From assembly GCF_000337215.1 (NCBI RefSeq), contig NZ_AOHZ01000040.1, positions 66,756 to 103,950 on the forward strand: DNA of 37,195 bases, written 5' to 3'. A program made the position numbers and the translations under genes. Below the pieces are notes generated by a model. The model made no database searches. It was given only the letters and a program-made list of their open reading frames with translations, and was not told the DNA's origin. This document shows positions 24,913 through 32,924 of the stretch, piece after piece (position 1 is the stretch's first letter; the number at the start of each line of letters is the position of its first letter). This stretch comes from Natronolimnohabitans innermongolicus JCM 12255. Lineage in GTDB: Archaea > Halobacteriota > Halobacteria > Halobacteriales > Natrialbaceae.

Positions 24913-24919
24913 ATTTAAA
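24913..24919 (-). promoter_or_regulatory. TATA box of the PAPS-reductase-like gene
   Basis: On the minus strand this reads TTTAAAT, centred about 30 bases before the ATG at 24886. It lies immediately upstream of the palindrome at 24892-24909. Confidence 0.6.
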
Positions 24920-25012
24920 CCCTTTGGGGGACCGGAAACGTCTGTCGGAAACTGCGACGATGGGGCGCTCGGGCCGTCTTCGGCGTCGGTACGAATCGCC
25001 ACTCCGGACCAT

Positions 25013-25019
25013 GATAAAC
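25013..25019 (+). promoter_or_regulatory. TATA-like box upstream of the small Cys-rich ORF
   Basis: GATAAAC is centred 26 bases before the GTG at 25042, the same spacing seen at the clear leaderless promoters in this window. Confidence 0.4.
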
Positions 25020-25041
25020 GTATTGGCGCGTTGCAGTCGCT

Positions 25042-25200
25042 GTGGCGGAGGATTCTTCGAGCCTCGAGCAAAAGCGACGATCAAAACGTTGCGTGAAATT
25101 CGCGTGCGATGTGTTCACAGGAAGGCCGCTCGGGCGGTCAGATCACGCCCTCGACTGCCCGCTCGAGCGATGCGAACGTTGCCGCTACCGAAAGCGATGA
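25042..25200 (+). CDS. Candidate small Cys-rich (zinc-finger-like) protein, 52 aa
   Basis: A short frame from a GTG start to the TGA at 25198-25200. The product starts MAEDSSSLEQKRR and has five cysteines: C17 and C22, then C39, C44 and C47, ending in CERCRYRKR. The ending closely resembles the CPRCRYRRAI end of the zinc-ribbon protein at 27017-27262. Third-position G+C is about 60%, lower than in the larger genes, and the protein is basic, which argues for caution. Its best support is a TATA-like box at exactly leaderless spacing. The competing frame from the ATG at 25011 gives a highly basic, unlikely protein. No function is assigned. Confidence 0.4.
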   Translation: MAEDSSSLEQKRRSKRCVKFACDVFTGRPLGRSDHALDCPLERCERCRYRKR

Positions 25201-25280
25201 CTGTCGACGACGGCGCCGTCAACGGCATCCGAACGATCCCTGCGTACCGGGCGCGACGGGCCGCTGACCACCGGTGCCGT

Positions 25281-25297
25281 CGCTCGAGGTTCGAGCG
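25281..25297. terminator. Small hairpin downstream of the Cys-rich ORF
   Basis: CGCTCGA (25281-25287) and TCGAGCG (25291-25297) are perfect complements around a GGT loop, about 80 bases past the small ORF and about 110 bases past the end of the DUF2150 gene on the opposite strand. It may end either transcript. The rest of 25201-25404 shows nothing gene-like. Confidence 0.3.
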
Positions 25298-25404
25298 GTC
25301 CCGAAAACACGTTCGTCGAGTACAGTGGTGCGAGCCCCTGTTGACCCGCCGAGTGAGTGCCCGACGCGGTCGACTCGGATAGTCGACTGCGAGACCGAGA
25401 GCGG

Positions 25405-25986
25405 CTAGTCTTCGTCCTCTTCGACGACCTCGGGATCGCTCATCGCGCTCTGGAGGCTGTCGAGGCCGTTGATCCACTCCGTGACGAGGCCGTACTCCAG
25501 GTCTTCGGCGACGGTCATATCGAGGTCCTCACCGTCGATGATGAGGGTTCCGGCCTGTGCGGCGTACCCGAGTGCGGCGTCGAGGTCTTCCTCGGCTTCG
25601 GCGTCCGCGGCGGCGCCGAGATAGTCACCGACGCTGCCCTCTTCGGCGGGTCCGCCGGCGATGAACTCCTCGGCCGCGAAGAAGACGCAGACGAGACTCG
25701 TCTGGACGCCGTCGACGAGGATCAGCTTCTCCTCGTCCTCGATGTTGACCTCGCCGAGAACGATCTCGCGGACGTCGGCGATCTCCTCGAGGGCTTCCTC
25801 TTCGCCTATCTCTCCGTCGTCGTAGGCGGCGACGATTTTCGCGATCGCGATCGCCGTGTCGTCCTGTAGATTGAGCAGGAGACGGGCCGAGTCTTCGTCC
25901 TCCGGATCGATGTCTTCGTCTTTGATGCGGTCGATCCAGTTCTGCCAGCGTTCCTCCGAGTAGAACTCGGTCGGGGGATTGCTCAT
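25405..25986 (-). CDS. DUF2150 family protein
   Basis: A 193-residue, extremely acidic soluble protein starting MSNPPTEFYSEERWQNWIDRI, the recognisable beginning of DUF2150, a family found in haloarchaea and some methanogens. The middle is helical (about 35-115) with LVDGVQTSLVCVFFAAEEFI, and the end is an acid-rich tail. No catalytic motif is seen and no function is known. A minus-strand TATA-like run at about 26009-26017 (TTTC in GGCATTTCAAG) is 27 bases from the ATG at 25986. Confidence 0.87.
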   Translation of the reverse strand: MSNPPTEFYSEERWQNWIDRIKDEDIDPEDEDSARLLLNLQDDTAIAIAKIVAAYDDGEIGEEEALEEIADVREIVLGEVNIEDEEKLILVDGVQTSLVCVFFAAEEFIAGGPAEEGSVGDYLGAAADAEAEEDLDAALGYAAQAGTLIIDGEDLDMTVAEDLEYGLVTEWINGLDSLQSAMSDPEVVEEDED

Positions 25987-26060
25987 ACAGACACCTACAC
26001 CGGCCGCTTGAAATGCCTTTCTCTACTGTACGCCGAGCTTACCGGACCGAAAACGCCGCG

Positions 26061-26912
26061 TTAGGCGCGCTCGAGGCTCTCTCTCGTGTCGATTCCGTAC
26101 ACGAGTTCCGGCGTCTCGACGTGGGCGTTTCGGACCGCCTCGTCGTGGCCCGCCTCGAGCAGCCAGTTGACGCGACGCGGAACCGTCTTGGGGCCGAGTA
26201 CGGCCCCGGGGCGGTCCGGATCGTCGATGTAGTCGGTCTCCATCAGGAACGGCTCCCCGCGCTCGGCGGCCGTCTCGAGGCGCTCCTTCTCGGACATGAC
26301 GCTCGGAATCGGCCCCTCGAGGCGGCCGCTCGCGTAGTGTTTGACGACGTTGTGTCGCGGGAGCCCCGCCTCCTCGGCCCACTCCGCGACCTCGCGCATA
26401 TCCTCGCTGGCCTCGGCGTGCAACTGAACGGCGCAGTCGAGGTCGGCGCCGCGCTCGAATGCGCGGCGCATGACGGCGTTCGAGGCCTCCCAGACGGCGT
26501 CGTCGACGTCGTAGTGCGGCCGTCCGGACTTCAACGCGAGCGCCTCGCCCGACTCGACGTACTCCGCCGCGACGTCGATTCCGGCCCGCATCAGGTCGCG
26601 CGCGTCCGCGGGACTGTAGCCGCGGTCGTCGACCAGCCGCGAGATCAGGCCGGGGTGGACGCCCAGCACGGGCCAGGCGCGACCCTCGAGGACGTCGTCG
26701 GCTTCCGCGACGATTTCGATGGTGCGCTCGAAGACGTACCGAAAGTCCTCGCCCGACTCGACCTCGACGCCCAGGTGCCAGGACGGTTTGTTCACCACGA
26801 GCAGGTGCGTCCCGCCCACGCGAGCGAAGTCGCGGACGGCGTCGATACCGCGGTTGTTGTCCGGGTCGAGGTGGAGGTGGTTGTCGAGTACCGGCGTCTC
26901 GTCGTCGATCAT
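26061..26912 (-). CDS. TatD-like metal-dependent TIM-barrel hydrolase (COG1099 type)
   Basis: A 283-residue amidohydrolase-fold protein. Metal-binding residues are H12 and H14 (LDNHLHLD), H165 (VQLHAEAS), H192 or H187 (RHNVVKHYA) and D227 (METDYIDD). In classical TatD DNases a Glu bridges the metals near the middle; at that place this protein has ALALKSGRPHYD (K128), as in the archaeal subgroup, so a DNase activity is not assured. The ATG at 26912 (MIDDETPVLDNH) sits 28 bases from a minus-strand TATA-like GAATTTTCC at about 26936-26944; the longer frame to 27098 antisense-overlaps the next gene and is not protein-like. Confidence 0.87.
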   Translation of the reverse strand: MIDDETPVLDNHLHLDPDNNRGIDAVRDFARVGGTHLLVVNKPSWHLGVEVESGEDFRYVFERTIEIVAEADDVLEGRAWPVLGVHPGLISRLVDDRGYSPADARDLMRAGIDVAAEYVESGEALALKSGRPHYDVDDAVWEASNAVMRRAFERGADLDCAVQLHAEASEDMREVAEWAEEAGLPRHNVVKHYASGRLEGPIPSVMSEKERLETAAERGEPFLMETDYIDDPDRPGAVLGPKTVPRRVNWLLEAGHDEAVRNAHVETPELVYGIDTRESLERA

Positions 26913-27016
26913 AGACGTCGGTGGGCGCGCCGCGCGGGAAAATTCACCGACTTTCGACTCGCAGCCGTCCGCGTCCGTCGCTCGACCTGAGGTGCGGCTG
27001 TCGAGCGCGAGCCGCG

Positions 27017-27262
27017 CTAGATCGCGCGACGGTATCGACACCGCGGACAGTAGATCGTGCGTCGACGAACGATCAGGAGCGACTCGCCGCACTTGCACGG
27101 TCCGCCGAGCGAGACGTCGTTCGCCTCCCGGAGGACGCCCCGAAGGGTGTTCTCCACCTGCTCCAGTTGCTGCTCTGCGTCCTCGAGACGGCCCTCGAGG
27201 TCGGCGAGTCGTCTCGAAAGCCGCTGTCGCCTCGTCCCGGGAACGCGGCGTCTGTGACCCAT
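27017..27262 (-). CDS. Small coiled-coil / zinc-ribbon protein
   Basis: An 81-residue protein. Residues about 16-48 form a heptad-rich helix (RLADLEGRLEDAEQQLEQVENTLRGVLREA), and the end is a compact zinc site: C56 and C58 (CKCGE), C72 and C75 (YCPRCRYRRAI). This resembles small haloarchaeal zinc-ribbon proteins of unknown role, possibly DNA or protein binding as a coiled-coil dimer. The ATG at 27262 is favoured over a GTG four codons upstream because a minus-strand TATA-like TTAATC (27286-27291) is 26 bases away. Confidence 0.7.
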   Translation of the reverse strand: MGHRRRVPGTRRQRLSRRLADLEGRLEDAEQQLEQVENTLRGVLREANDVSLGGPCKCGESLLIVRRRTIYCPRCRYRRAI

Positions 27263-27344
27263 GACTCGATGCACGCCACGGACGGGATTAACGGTGCGGG
27301 GAGGATTCGCAAGTCGGCCGGAGCCGCCGGCGTCGCGCGACGGC

Positions 27345-27440
27345 TCACTCGTCGTCGCGCGCCGGCGGGAGCAACACCGAGAACGTCGTCCCCTCGCCGG
27401 GCTCGGAGTCGACCCGGATCTCGCCGCCGTGAGTAACGAA
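27345..27440 (-). pseudogene. Remnant of a sensor histidine kinase (C-terminal end of ATPase domain)
   Basis: Reading the minus strand to a TGA at 27347-27345, the frame encodes THGGEIRVDSEPGEGTTFSVLLPPARDDE. This is the characteristic last part of the HATPase_c domain of sensor kinases: the HGG-x-I-x-V-x-S-x-x-G-x-G-T-x-F-x-x-x-LP block (G2 box and final strand). Upstream the frame soon loses any match and meets a TAG at 27458-27456; no H-box, N-box or G1-box is present anywhere nearby. It is thus a decayed fragment, left after a deletion or rearrangement. It lies directly downstream of the NYN gene on the same strand. Confidence 0.75.
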
Positions 27441-27479
27441 GGGCTGGGTATGTGTCTACGACAAATGAGTTGCCGACAC

Positions 27480-27971
27480 TCACTCTGAGCCGAGCGTGAT
27501 CGCCTCGTCGGCCGCGTTCCGCAGCGCGTCCGACCGACCGTAGCTGCCCGGCGCGATCGCGATCGTCTCGACGCCCGTCGTCCCCGCGTACTCGAGGACG
27601 GGCTTGAAATCAGTGTCGCGGGAGGCGACCGCGAGTCGGTCGATCGTCCCCTCGCTACAGAGGGCCGTCGCGTCGATGGCGAGTTTGACGTCGACGTCGC
27701 CGCTGGTGATGACGACCTCGAAGCCGCGAGCCTCGGCGGCCTGAATGAGCCCCGGCGTCGCGTGTTCGTCGAGGTAGAGTCGGATGACGCCGACGCGACC
27801 GAGGTCGCGAGCGACGTCGCGCAGGTCGTTCAGGTCGACGTCGAACTCCTCGCGGAAGACGTTCGGCCCGTCGACGAACAGTCCCACCGTCGGTCCGTTC
27901 TCGCCGCCGCCCGCGGTCCCCGGATCAGGGTCGACGAGACGGGCGAGACGGGCGCGAACGCGGTCGATCAT
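27480..27971 (-). CDS. NYN-domain (LabA/TIGR00288-like) putative ribonuclease
   Basis: A 163-residue protein of the NYN branch of the PIN superfamily. Conserved acidic residues that would bind Mg2+ are D34 (LFVDGPNV), D92/D94 and D100 (SGDVDVKLAID) and D119/D121 (ASRDTDFKPVLEYA). The fold starts after a short basic/acidic N-terminal segment (1-26). The family includes LabA and the TIGR00288 proteins of archaea, thought to be RNases, but the target RNA is not known. The ATG at 27971 has a minus-strand TATA-like CATCTATCTC (27995-28003) 27 bases upstream. A kinase remnant lies downstream. Confidence 0.87.
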   Translation of the reverse strand: MIDRVRARLARLVDPDPGTAGGGENGPTVGLFVDGPNVFREEFDVDLNDLRDVARDLGRVGVIRLYLDEHATPGLIQAAEARGFEVVITSGDVDVKLAIDATALCSEGTIDRLAVASRDTDFKPVLEYAGTTGVETIAIAPGSYGRSDALRNAADEAITLGSE

Positions 27972-28112
27972 ACTCGAGTCATGCGGGGGGCTCGAGATAG
28001 ATGTGGCGAAAGTCGACGGCTCGTCCGTCGTTGGAACGGCTCCCGCAAAGAGTGGTGTCGGTCGCTGGTTGCGCTCTCCTCGAGCCGTTGTGGCAACCGG
28101 TGCCCGCAAGCA

Positions 28113-29591
28113 CTAGAAGACCAGGTAGTCGCGGTCGTCGTTCTGGACGGAGATCCACTTCGGCTCGGTGAGTTCGCCGACGATCCACTCGCCGTGGTAG
28201 CGCCCGAGTCCGGAGTTCTTGACGCCGCCGAAGGGCGCGTTGTGGTCCTCGTTGATCGGCTGATCGTTGATGTGGACCATGCCGGCCTCGATGCGGTCGG
28301 CGAGGTCGCGGGCGCGGTCTTCGTCCTCGCAGAAGACCGCCGCCGAGAGGCCGTACTCGGTGTCGTTGGCCAGTTCGACGGCCTCCTCGTCGTCCGAGAA
28401 CGGAATCACGGGCGCGACGGGACCGAAGTGCTCGTTGCAGGCCGTCGGCATGTCGTTGGTACACTCCGAGAGCACCGTCGGCTCGACGAACAGTCCGTCC
28501 GCCTCGCCGCCCGTCTCGAGGGTGGCGCCGGCGTCGACCGTCTTCTCGATGAACCGGACGAGGTCGTCGCGCTGGGTCTCGTTTTGAACCGGGCCGAAGG
28601 TGACGTCGCTGTCCTCGGAGGGATCACCCACGTACAGCGATTCGGCGTGGTCGACCAGCAGGTCGACGTACTCGTCGTACAGCTCCTCGTGGACCAGGTG
28701 GCGGTTGATCGAGATGCAGACCTGTCCCTGGTGGAAGAACGAACCGAACGCGCCCGCGCGGGCGGCCTGCTCGAGGTCGGCCTCGTCGGTGACGACGAAG
28801 GGCGCGTTCCCGCCGAGTTCGAGCGCCGGCAGCGCGAGGTTCTCGCCGGCGCTCTTCGCGACGCCCTTGCCGACGCTCGTCGAGCCCGTAAAGGAGAGGA
28901 CGCGCGGCGTCGGGTGGCCGGTCATTCGGTCGCCGATATCGGAGCCGCGGCCCGTGACGACGTTGACGACGCCGTCCGGAACGCCGGCTTCCGCACAGAG
29001 CTTCGCGATGAGCAGTCCACCAGAAATCGGCGTGTCGCTCGCCGGTTTGAGGACGACGGTGTTGCCGAGCGCGATGGCCGGGGCGAGCGCGCGCAGGGAG
29101 AGGTGAAACGGGAAGTTCCACGGCGAGATGACGCCGACGACGCCGACCGGTTCGTAGACGATGTGGTTTTCCTTGTCGTCGATCGACGTCGAGGGTCGGA
29201 CCTCCTCTTCGGGCGCCTCGAGTTCTAGCGCCATCTCCACGTCGCCTTTCGCGGTCGCGAACTCGGCCATCGCGCGAAACGACGGGGTGCCGGCTTCGGT
29301 CGCGAGCATCGACGTGATCTCGTCGAAGCTGGTGTTGACCGCCTCCAGCAGGTTCTCGACGATCTCGTTTCGTTCTTCCCGGGATCGGGCGGCCCACTCC
29401 GGCTGAGCGGCCTCGGCAGCGTCGTAGGCCGCGTCGACGTCGTCTTCGGTCGCGGCGGGGACCGACGTAAACGCGTCCTGTTTCGCCGGGTTCTCGACCG
29501 GGATCGTCTCACCGCTTGCGGCGTCGCGCCACTCGCCGTCGATGTACAACTGGCTCCAGTCGGCCTCGGGCTCGAGTTCCTCGCGGCTCAT
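28113..29591 (-). CDS. NAD(P)-dependent aldehyde dehydrogenase
   Basis: A 492-residue enzyme of the ALDH superfamily oxidising an aldehyde to the acid. The catalytic cysteine is C292 (FFHQGQVCISINR), the general base E258 (LALPALELGGNAP), with N159 (SPWNFPFHLS) for the oxyanion and K182 (VVLKPASDTP) for the coenzyme. The QVC form and the sequence near the end (GGVKNSGLGRYHGEW) resemble benzaldehyde/vanillin and succinate-semialdehyde-type members, but the substrate cannot be fixed. The minus-strand TATA-like GCCTATGG at about 29618-29625 is about 30 bases before the ATG. It is divergent from gcvT. Confidence 0.95.
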   Translation of the reverse strand: MSREELEPEADWSQLYIDGEWRDAASGETIPVENPAKQDAFTSVPAATEDDVDAAYDAAEAAQPEWAARSREERNEIVENLLEAVNTSFDEITSMLATEAGTPSFRAMAEFATAKGDVEMALELEAPEEEVRPSTSIDDKENHIVYEPVGVVGVISPWNFPFHLSLRALAPAIALGNTVVLKPASDTPISGGLLIAKLCAEAGVPDGVVNVVTGRGSDIGDRMTGHPTPRVLSFTGSTSVGKGVAKSAGENLALPALELGGNAPFVVTDEADLEQAARAGAFGSFFHQGQVCISINRHLVHEELYDEYVDLLVDHAESLYVGDPSEDSDVTFGPVQNETQRDDLVRFIEKTVDAGATLETGGEADGLFVEPTVLSECTNDMPTACNEHFGPVAPVIPFSDDEEAVELANDTEYGLSAAVFCEDEDRARDLADRIEAGMVHINDQPINEDHNAPFGGVKNSGLGRYHGEWIVGELTEPKWISVQNDDRDYLVF

Positions 29592-29750
29592 GTTCGTCGA
29601 ACGTTACTTGGGGTTCGACCATAGGCTTTCGTCAACCGGAGACCGTATTGAAACGAGTTTGTAACCAGCTGTGATTAGTAACGGTTTGGCCCGGAGCACT
29701 GACGGCGGCGGCGGTGCCAACGCACGGTGTCGGGCCGGGTCGACGAAAAG

Positions 29751-29759
29751 ACATTACTA
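29751..29759 (+). promoter_or_regulatory. TATA-like box of the gcvT-gcvH operon
   Basis: ACATTACTA is centred 28 bases before the ATG at 29783. The in-frame ATG at 29768 would lie before the predicted transcription start, so 29783 is taken as the gcvT start. Confidence 0.55.
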
Positions 29760-29782
29760 CTCCGCCGATGAATCATCCGCGT

Positions 29783-30922
29783 ATGCCGCTTCAGACGCCG
29801 CCGTTGCGTGGGGTACACGACGAGTATGGCGCGAAGTTCACGGAGTTTGGCGGCTGGGACATGCCGGTCGAGTTCGATTCCATTCGGACCGAGCACGCGG
29901 CCGTCCGCGAGGCGGCCGGCATCTTCGACGTCTCCCACATGGGCCAGCTCCACGTGAGCGGGGCCGACGCGACCGAGTTGATGCAGCGGCTCACGACGAA
30001 CGACGTCAGTCAGCTGGCCGTCGGCGACTCGCAGTACGCCGCGATCACGGACGAAGAGGGGATCATCCTCGACGACACCGTCATCTACCGACTGCCCGAC
30101 GGCGACGACAGCGCGCCGGACGGGTCGCCGGACGACAGCGACGACGACGGCGAGGCGACCTACCTCTTCGTCCCCAACGCGGGCACCGACGAGGCGACCC
30201 ACGAACGGTGGGTCGAGTACCGCAACGAGTGGGACCTCGAGGCGACCATCGACAACCGAACGGACGAGTACGCCATGTTCGCCGTACAGGGGCCGGACGC
30301 CGTCGAACTGGTCGACGACGTCACCGACGAATCGGTCGCGGACCTCGAGCGCTTCCGGGCTCGGTACGCGACCGTGGCGGGCATCGACTGCTGGCTCGCG
30401 CGGACGGGCTACACCGGCGAGGACGGCGTCGAACTGATCGTCCCGTGGTCCGAGGCCGAGCACTGCTGGTCGCTGTTCGACTGCCAGCCCTGCGGCCTCG
30501 GCGCGCGCGACACCCTCCGAATCGAGGCCGGCCTCCTGCTCGCGGGTCAGGACTTCGACGCCGAATCCGACCCCCGGACGCCCTACGAGGCCGGCATCGG
30601 CTTCACGGTCGATCTGGACACCGAGTTCGTCGGCCGCGACGCGCTCGCCGAAATCGAACGTGAGGGCGTCGAGGAGGAACTCGTCGGCTTCCAGCTGATC
30701 GACCGCGGCGTCCCGCGTCACGGCTACGACATCACGAACACCGAGGGCAGGGTCATCGGCACCGTCACCAGCGGCACGATGAGCCCGTCGCTCGAGAAAC
30801 CGATCGGGCTCGGCTACGTCCCGACCGAGTACGCCGAGCCGGGGACGACCCTGCAGGTGGTCGTCCGCGGCCAGTCCAAGAAAGCACGAGTCGAAACGAC
30901 ACCGTTTATCGACACCGTATAA
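29783..30922 (+). CDS. gcvT: Glycine cleavage system T protein (aminomethyltransferase)
   Basis: A 379-residue tetrahydrofolate-type aminomethyltransferase that takes the methylamine from lipoylated GcvH and releases ammonia. It begins with [27 protein letters not shown], the family start, with FDVSHMGQL at 48-56 and the catalytic Asp in GIILDDTV (D97/D98). The C-terminal barrel shows [21 protein letters not shown]. An acidic loop at about 106-124 ([19 protein letters not shown]) is an insertion compared with bacterial GcvT, on a surface turn. It is followed 13 bases later by gcvH. Confidence 0.95.
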   Translation: MPLQTPPLRGVHDEYGAKFTEFGGWDMPVEFDSIRTEHAAVREAAGIFDVSHMGQLHVSGADATELMQRLTTNDVSQLAVGDSQYAAITDEEGIILDDTVIYRLPDGDDSAPDGSPDDSDDDGEATYLFVPNAGTDEATHERWVEYRNEWDLEATIDNRTDEYAMFAVQGPDAVELVDDVTDESVADLERFRARYATVAGIDCWLARTGYTGEDGVELIVPWSEAEHCWSLFDCQPCGLGARDTLRIEAGLLLAGQDFDAESDPRTPYEAGIGFTVDLDTEFVGRDALAEIEREGVEEELVGFQLIDRGVPRHGYDITNTEGRVIGTVTSGTMSPSLEKPIGLGYVPTEYAEPGTTLQVVVRGQSKKARVETTPFIDTV

Positions 30923-30935
30923 CGACAATACATCC

Positions 30936-31319
30936 ATGAGCTTCGACATTCCAGACGACAGACGCTATCTCGAATCGCACGAGTGGGGCCACGACGACGA
31001 CGGCACGGTCCGCGTCGGCATCACCGACTTCGCACAGGACGAGTTGGGCGACGTGGTCTTCGTCGAACTCCCCGACGAGGGCGACGCGCTGACCCAGGAG
31101 GAGCAGTTCGGCGTCATCGAATCCATCAAGGCCGTCTCGGACCTCTACGCGCCGGTCAGCGGCGAGGTTACCGCCGTCAACGAGGCGCTGTTCGACGCCC
31201 CCGAACTCGTCAACGACGACCCCTTCGGCGAGGGCTGGATGCTCGAGATCGACGCCGACGACGCCGACGAACTCGAGGCGCTGCTTTCGGCCGACGAGTA
31301 CGAAGAACAGATCGCCTGA
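30936..31319 (+). CDS. gcvH: Glycine cleavage system H protein (lipoyl carrier)
   Basis: A 127-residue lipoyl-domain protein that shuttles the methylamine group between the P, T and L proteins. The lipoylated lysine is K65 in [14 protein letters not shown]. The N-terminus ([42 protein letters not shown]) is the standard family start. It is co-transcribed with gcvT (13-base gap). The gcvPA/gcvPB genes that follow gcvTH in many haloarchaea are absent here: the next genes lie on the other strand. Confidence 0.96.
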   Translation: MSFDIPDDRRYLESHEWGHDDDGTVRVGITDFAQDELGDVVFVELPDEGDALTQEEQFGVIESIKAVSDLYAPVSGEVTAVNEALFDAPELVNDDPFGEGWMLEIDADDADELEALLSADEYEEQIA

Positions 31320-31507
31320 GCAGCGGTCGACGCGCGAGAGGGCCGCCGCGTCCAACGAGCACGTTCTTTTTCGAGAGGGAGTGTGAGCCGCAAAAGCGGA
31401 CTGATCGTCGTTTTCGCGAATCCGATCGACCGTCAGCGGCGTCTCACGCCGTTTTCGGCGACGAACGTTGGGGCCGGCTTCGACCACTCGCAGCACTAAG
31501 GTGCCGT

Positions 31508-31708
31508 TCAGTCCGACGGCGGCGGTTCGCCGTAGTTGCTGAGAACGAGCGCGGCGCCCGAGAGGGTCACCATCGCGATCCCCCAGACCAGCCACAGCCA
31601 GACGCTGTCAACCCGGATCGTCACTGCGAACGTCACGAGAAAGACAACCGTTAACGCGAGCGACAGCCGTTCGGTCCGATCGAATCCGTCGAGACCAAGA
31701 CCGAGCAT
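31508..31708 (-). CDS. Small two-helix membrane protein
   Basis: A 66-residue protein: a polar N-terminus, two hydrophobic helices at about 15-31 and 36-57 with tryptophans at the interface (SVWLWLVWG), and a short acidic end. No family is recognised. It starts 9 bases after the end of the XRE-type regulator on the same strand, so the two are probably one operon. Confidence 0.68.
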   Translation of the reverse strand: MLGLGLDGFDRTERLSLALTVVFLVTFAVTIRVDSVWLWLVWGIAMVTLSGAALVLSNYGEPPPSD

Positions 31709-31717
31709 CGCTCCGAG

Positions 31718-32428
31718 TTACTCGAGGCTGACGAGATGCTCGAGCATCTCGTCTAGGTCGGCGTTCGTCACGGCGAGCGAGTAGCCGTCGATGCGCGCGA
31801 GGTCGCCGGCGTGGTCCCAGAGGTCGTCCTCGTCGATGCCGTGGAGGATGACGGCGTTCGGCGTCGGGTTGACGACCCGCAACGCGACCAGCGGAGACTC
31901 GCCTCGGGTGACGCCCGTAAACACGAGCACGCGGTTCGTGCTCTGCCCGTAGAGTCGGAAGAACTCCTCGCTCGAGAGGCGGGTGATCGCCTGGATGCTG
32001 TCGATGACCGTGTGGCCGCTGATGCGGTCGGTGCTGCCGGACGCGATTTCGGTCGCGTCGAGTTCGTCGTAGAGCGTGACCAGCGGGATCGAGGTCGCGT
32101 ACTCCCGCAGGTCGTGGACCACATCGCTGTCGAAGCCGGCCGAGAGGACGCGACCGTACTGTCGGATGCGATCGCCGCCGCGTCGCTCGTCGATGACGAG
32201 CAGTCCCTCGACGAGCCGTCGAACGACGCCGATCCCGGGGCTCTCTCGGCGGCCGCTCTCGTAGTCCGAGATGACCGACGAGGAGACGCTCAGCTCGGAC
32301 GCGAGATCCGTCTGCGAGACGTCGAAGTCGGTTCGCCACTTGCGTAACGTCGCGCCGGGGTCGTCGCTCAGCGTGATCTCCCCGGCGATCTTCTCTGCGA
32401 GTTCCCGTTTCGGCCCTCGTCCGCCCAT
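31718..32428 (-). CDS. XRE-type helix-turn-helix transcriptional regulator (COG1709-like)
   Basis: A 236-residue archaeal regulator. Residues about 27-80 form a lambda-repressor-like HTH (LRKWRTDFDVSQTDLASELSVSSSVISDYESGRRESPGIGVVRRLVEGLL). The rest (about 100-236) is a ligand-binding-like domain with VLVFTGVTRGESPLVALRVVNPTPNAVILHGI and an acidic end, matching the archaeal COG1709 group of predicted regulators. Its targets are unknown; the small membrane protein gene 9 bases downstream is the obvious co-regulated partner. The start at 32428 has a minus-strand TATA-like GTAGCTACTT at about 32449-32458. Confidence 0.85.
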   Translation of the reverse strand: MGGRGPKRELAEKIAGEITLSDDPGATLRKWRTDFDVSQTDLASELSVSSSVISDYESGRRESPGIGVVRRLVEGLLVIDERRGGDRIRQYGRVLSAGFDSDVVHDLREYATSIPLVTLYDELDATEIASGSTDRISGHTVIDSIQAITRLSSEEFFRLYGQSTNRVLVFTGVTRGESPLVALRVVNPTPNAVILHGIDEDDLWDHAGDLARIDGYSLAVTNADLDEMLEHLVSLE

Positions 32429-32480
32429 ACGCGTCGGTCGTCCGGTCGACTCAAGTAGCTACTGGAACCGGAGTGATGCC

Positions 32481-32924
32481 CTAGCGGCGACCGCCGGACG
32501 AACGGACGCGGCTCGCGTACGCCGCGTAGCCGACCCGCCAGCCGACCAGCAAGAGGAGACCGAAGCCGGTGATCACGAGCGGAAACGGCCAGGTCGCCGT
32601 ATCGTCGAACACGCCCTGTCGAAGGATGAGGCCGACGTTCGCCGCCGCCAACCACGTCAGCGTCGCCAATCGCGCCGCCTGCGGGACCGACGACGCGTTT
32701 GGCCGCGCGTACAGCCCCGCGAGCGCGGCGACGACGAGCCAGCCGATCACGAACGGCGCGGCCGCCTCGAGCGCTGCGAGCGGTTCCCCGAACGGATCCA
32801 TGCCGTGGTCTAGCTGGCCGACGACGACCAGTGCGGCGAGCAAGACGACGTCGACCGCCCCGAGCAGGAGCGTCTCGCGGTCGAGCGTCGGCACCCAGTC
32901 GTCGGTGCGAACTGCGGCGTCCAT
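32481..32924 (-). CDS. DUF3054 family membrane protein
   Basis: A 147-residue protein with four membrane helices near residues 19-37, 55-72, 85-102 and 112-130. The short MDPFGEP loop after helix 1, the PFVIGWL segment, and the NVGLILRQGVFDDTATWPFPLVITGFGLLLLVGWR end are those of DUF3054, a family shared by haloarchaea and actinobacteria. Function is unknown. The ATG at 32924 is supported by a minus-strand TATA-like GCAATAGG about 28 bases upstream; the longer frame to 33110 is Arg/Ser-rich and not credible. Confidence 0.83.
   Translation of the reverse strand: MDAAVRTDDWVPTLDRETLLLGAVDVVLLAALVVVGQLDHGMDPFGEPLAALEAAAPFVIGWLVVAALAGLYARPNASSVPQAARLATLTWLAAANVGLILRQGVFDDTATWPFPLVITGFGLLLLVGWRVGYAAYASRVRSSGGRR

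Noticed and set aside
24924-25382. A 152-residue plus-strand frame in the spacer
   Set aside because: Very basic and Arg-rich throughout, unlike halophile proteins; the alternative 52-residue frame at 25042-25200 fits promoter spacing better.
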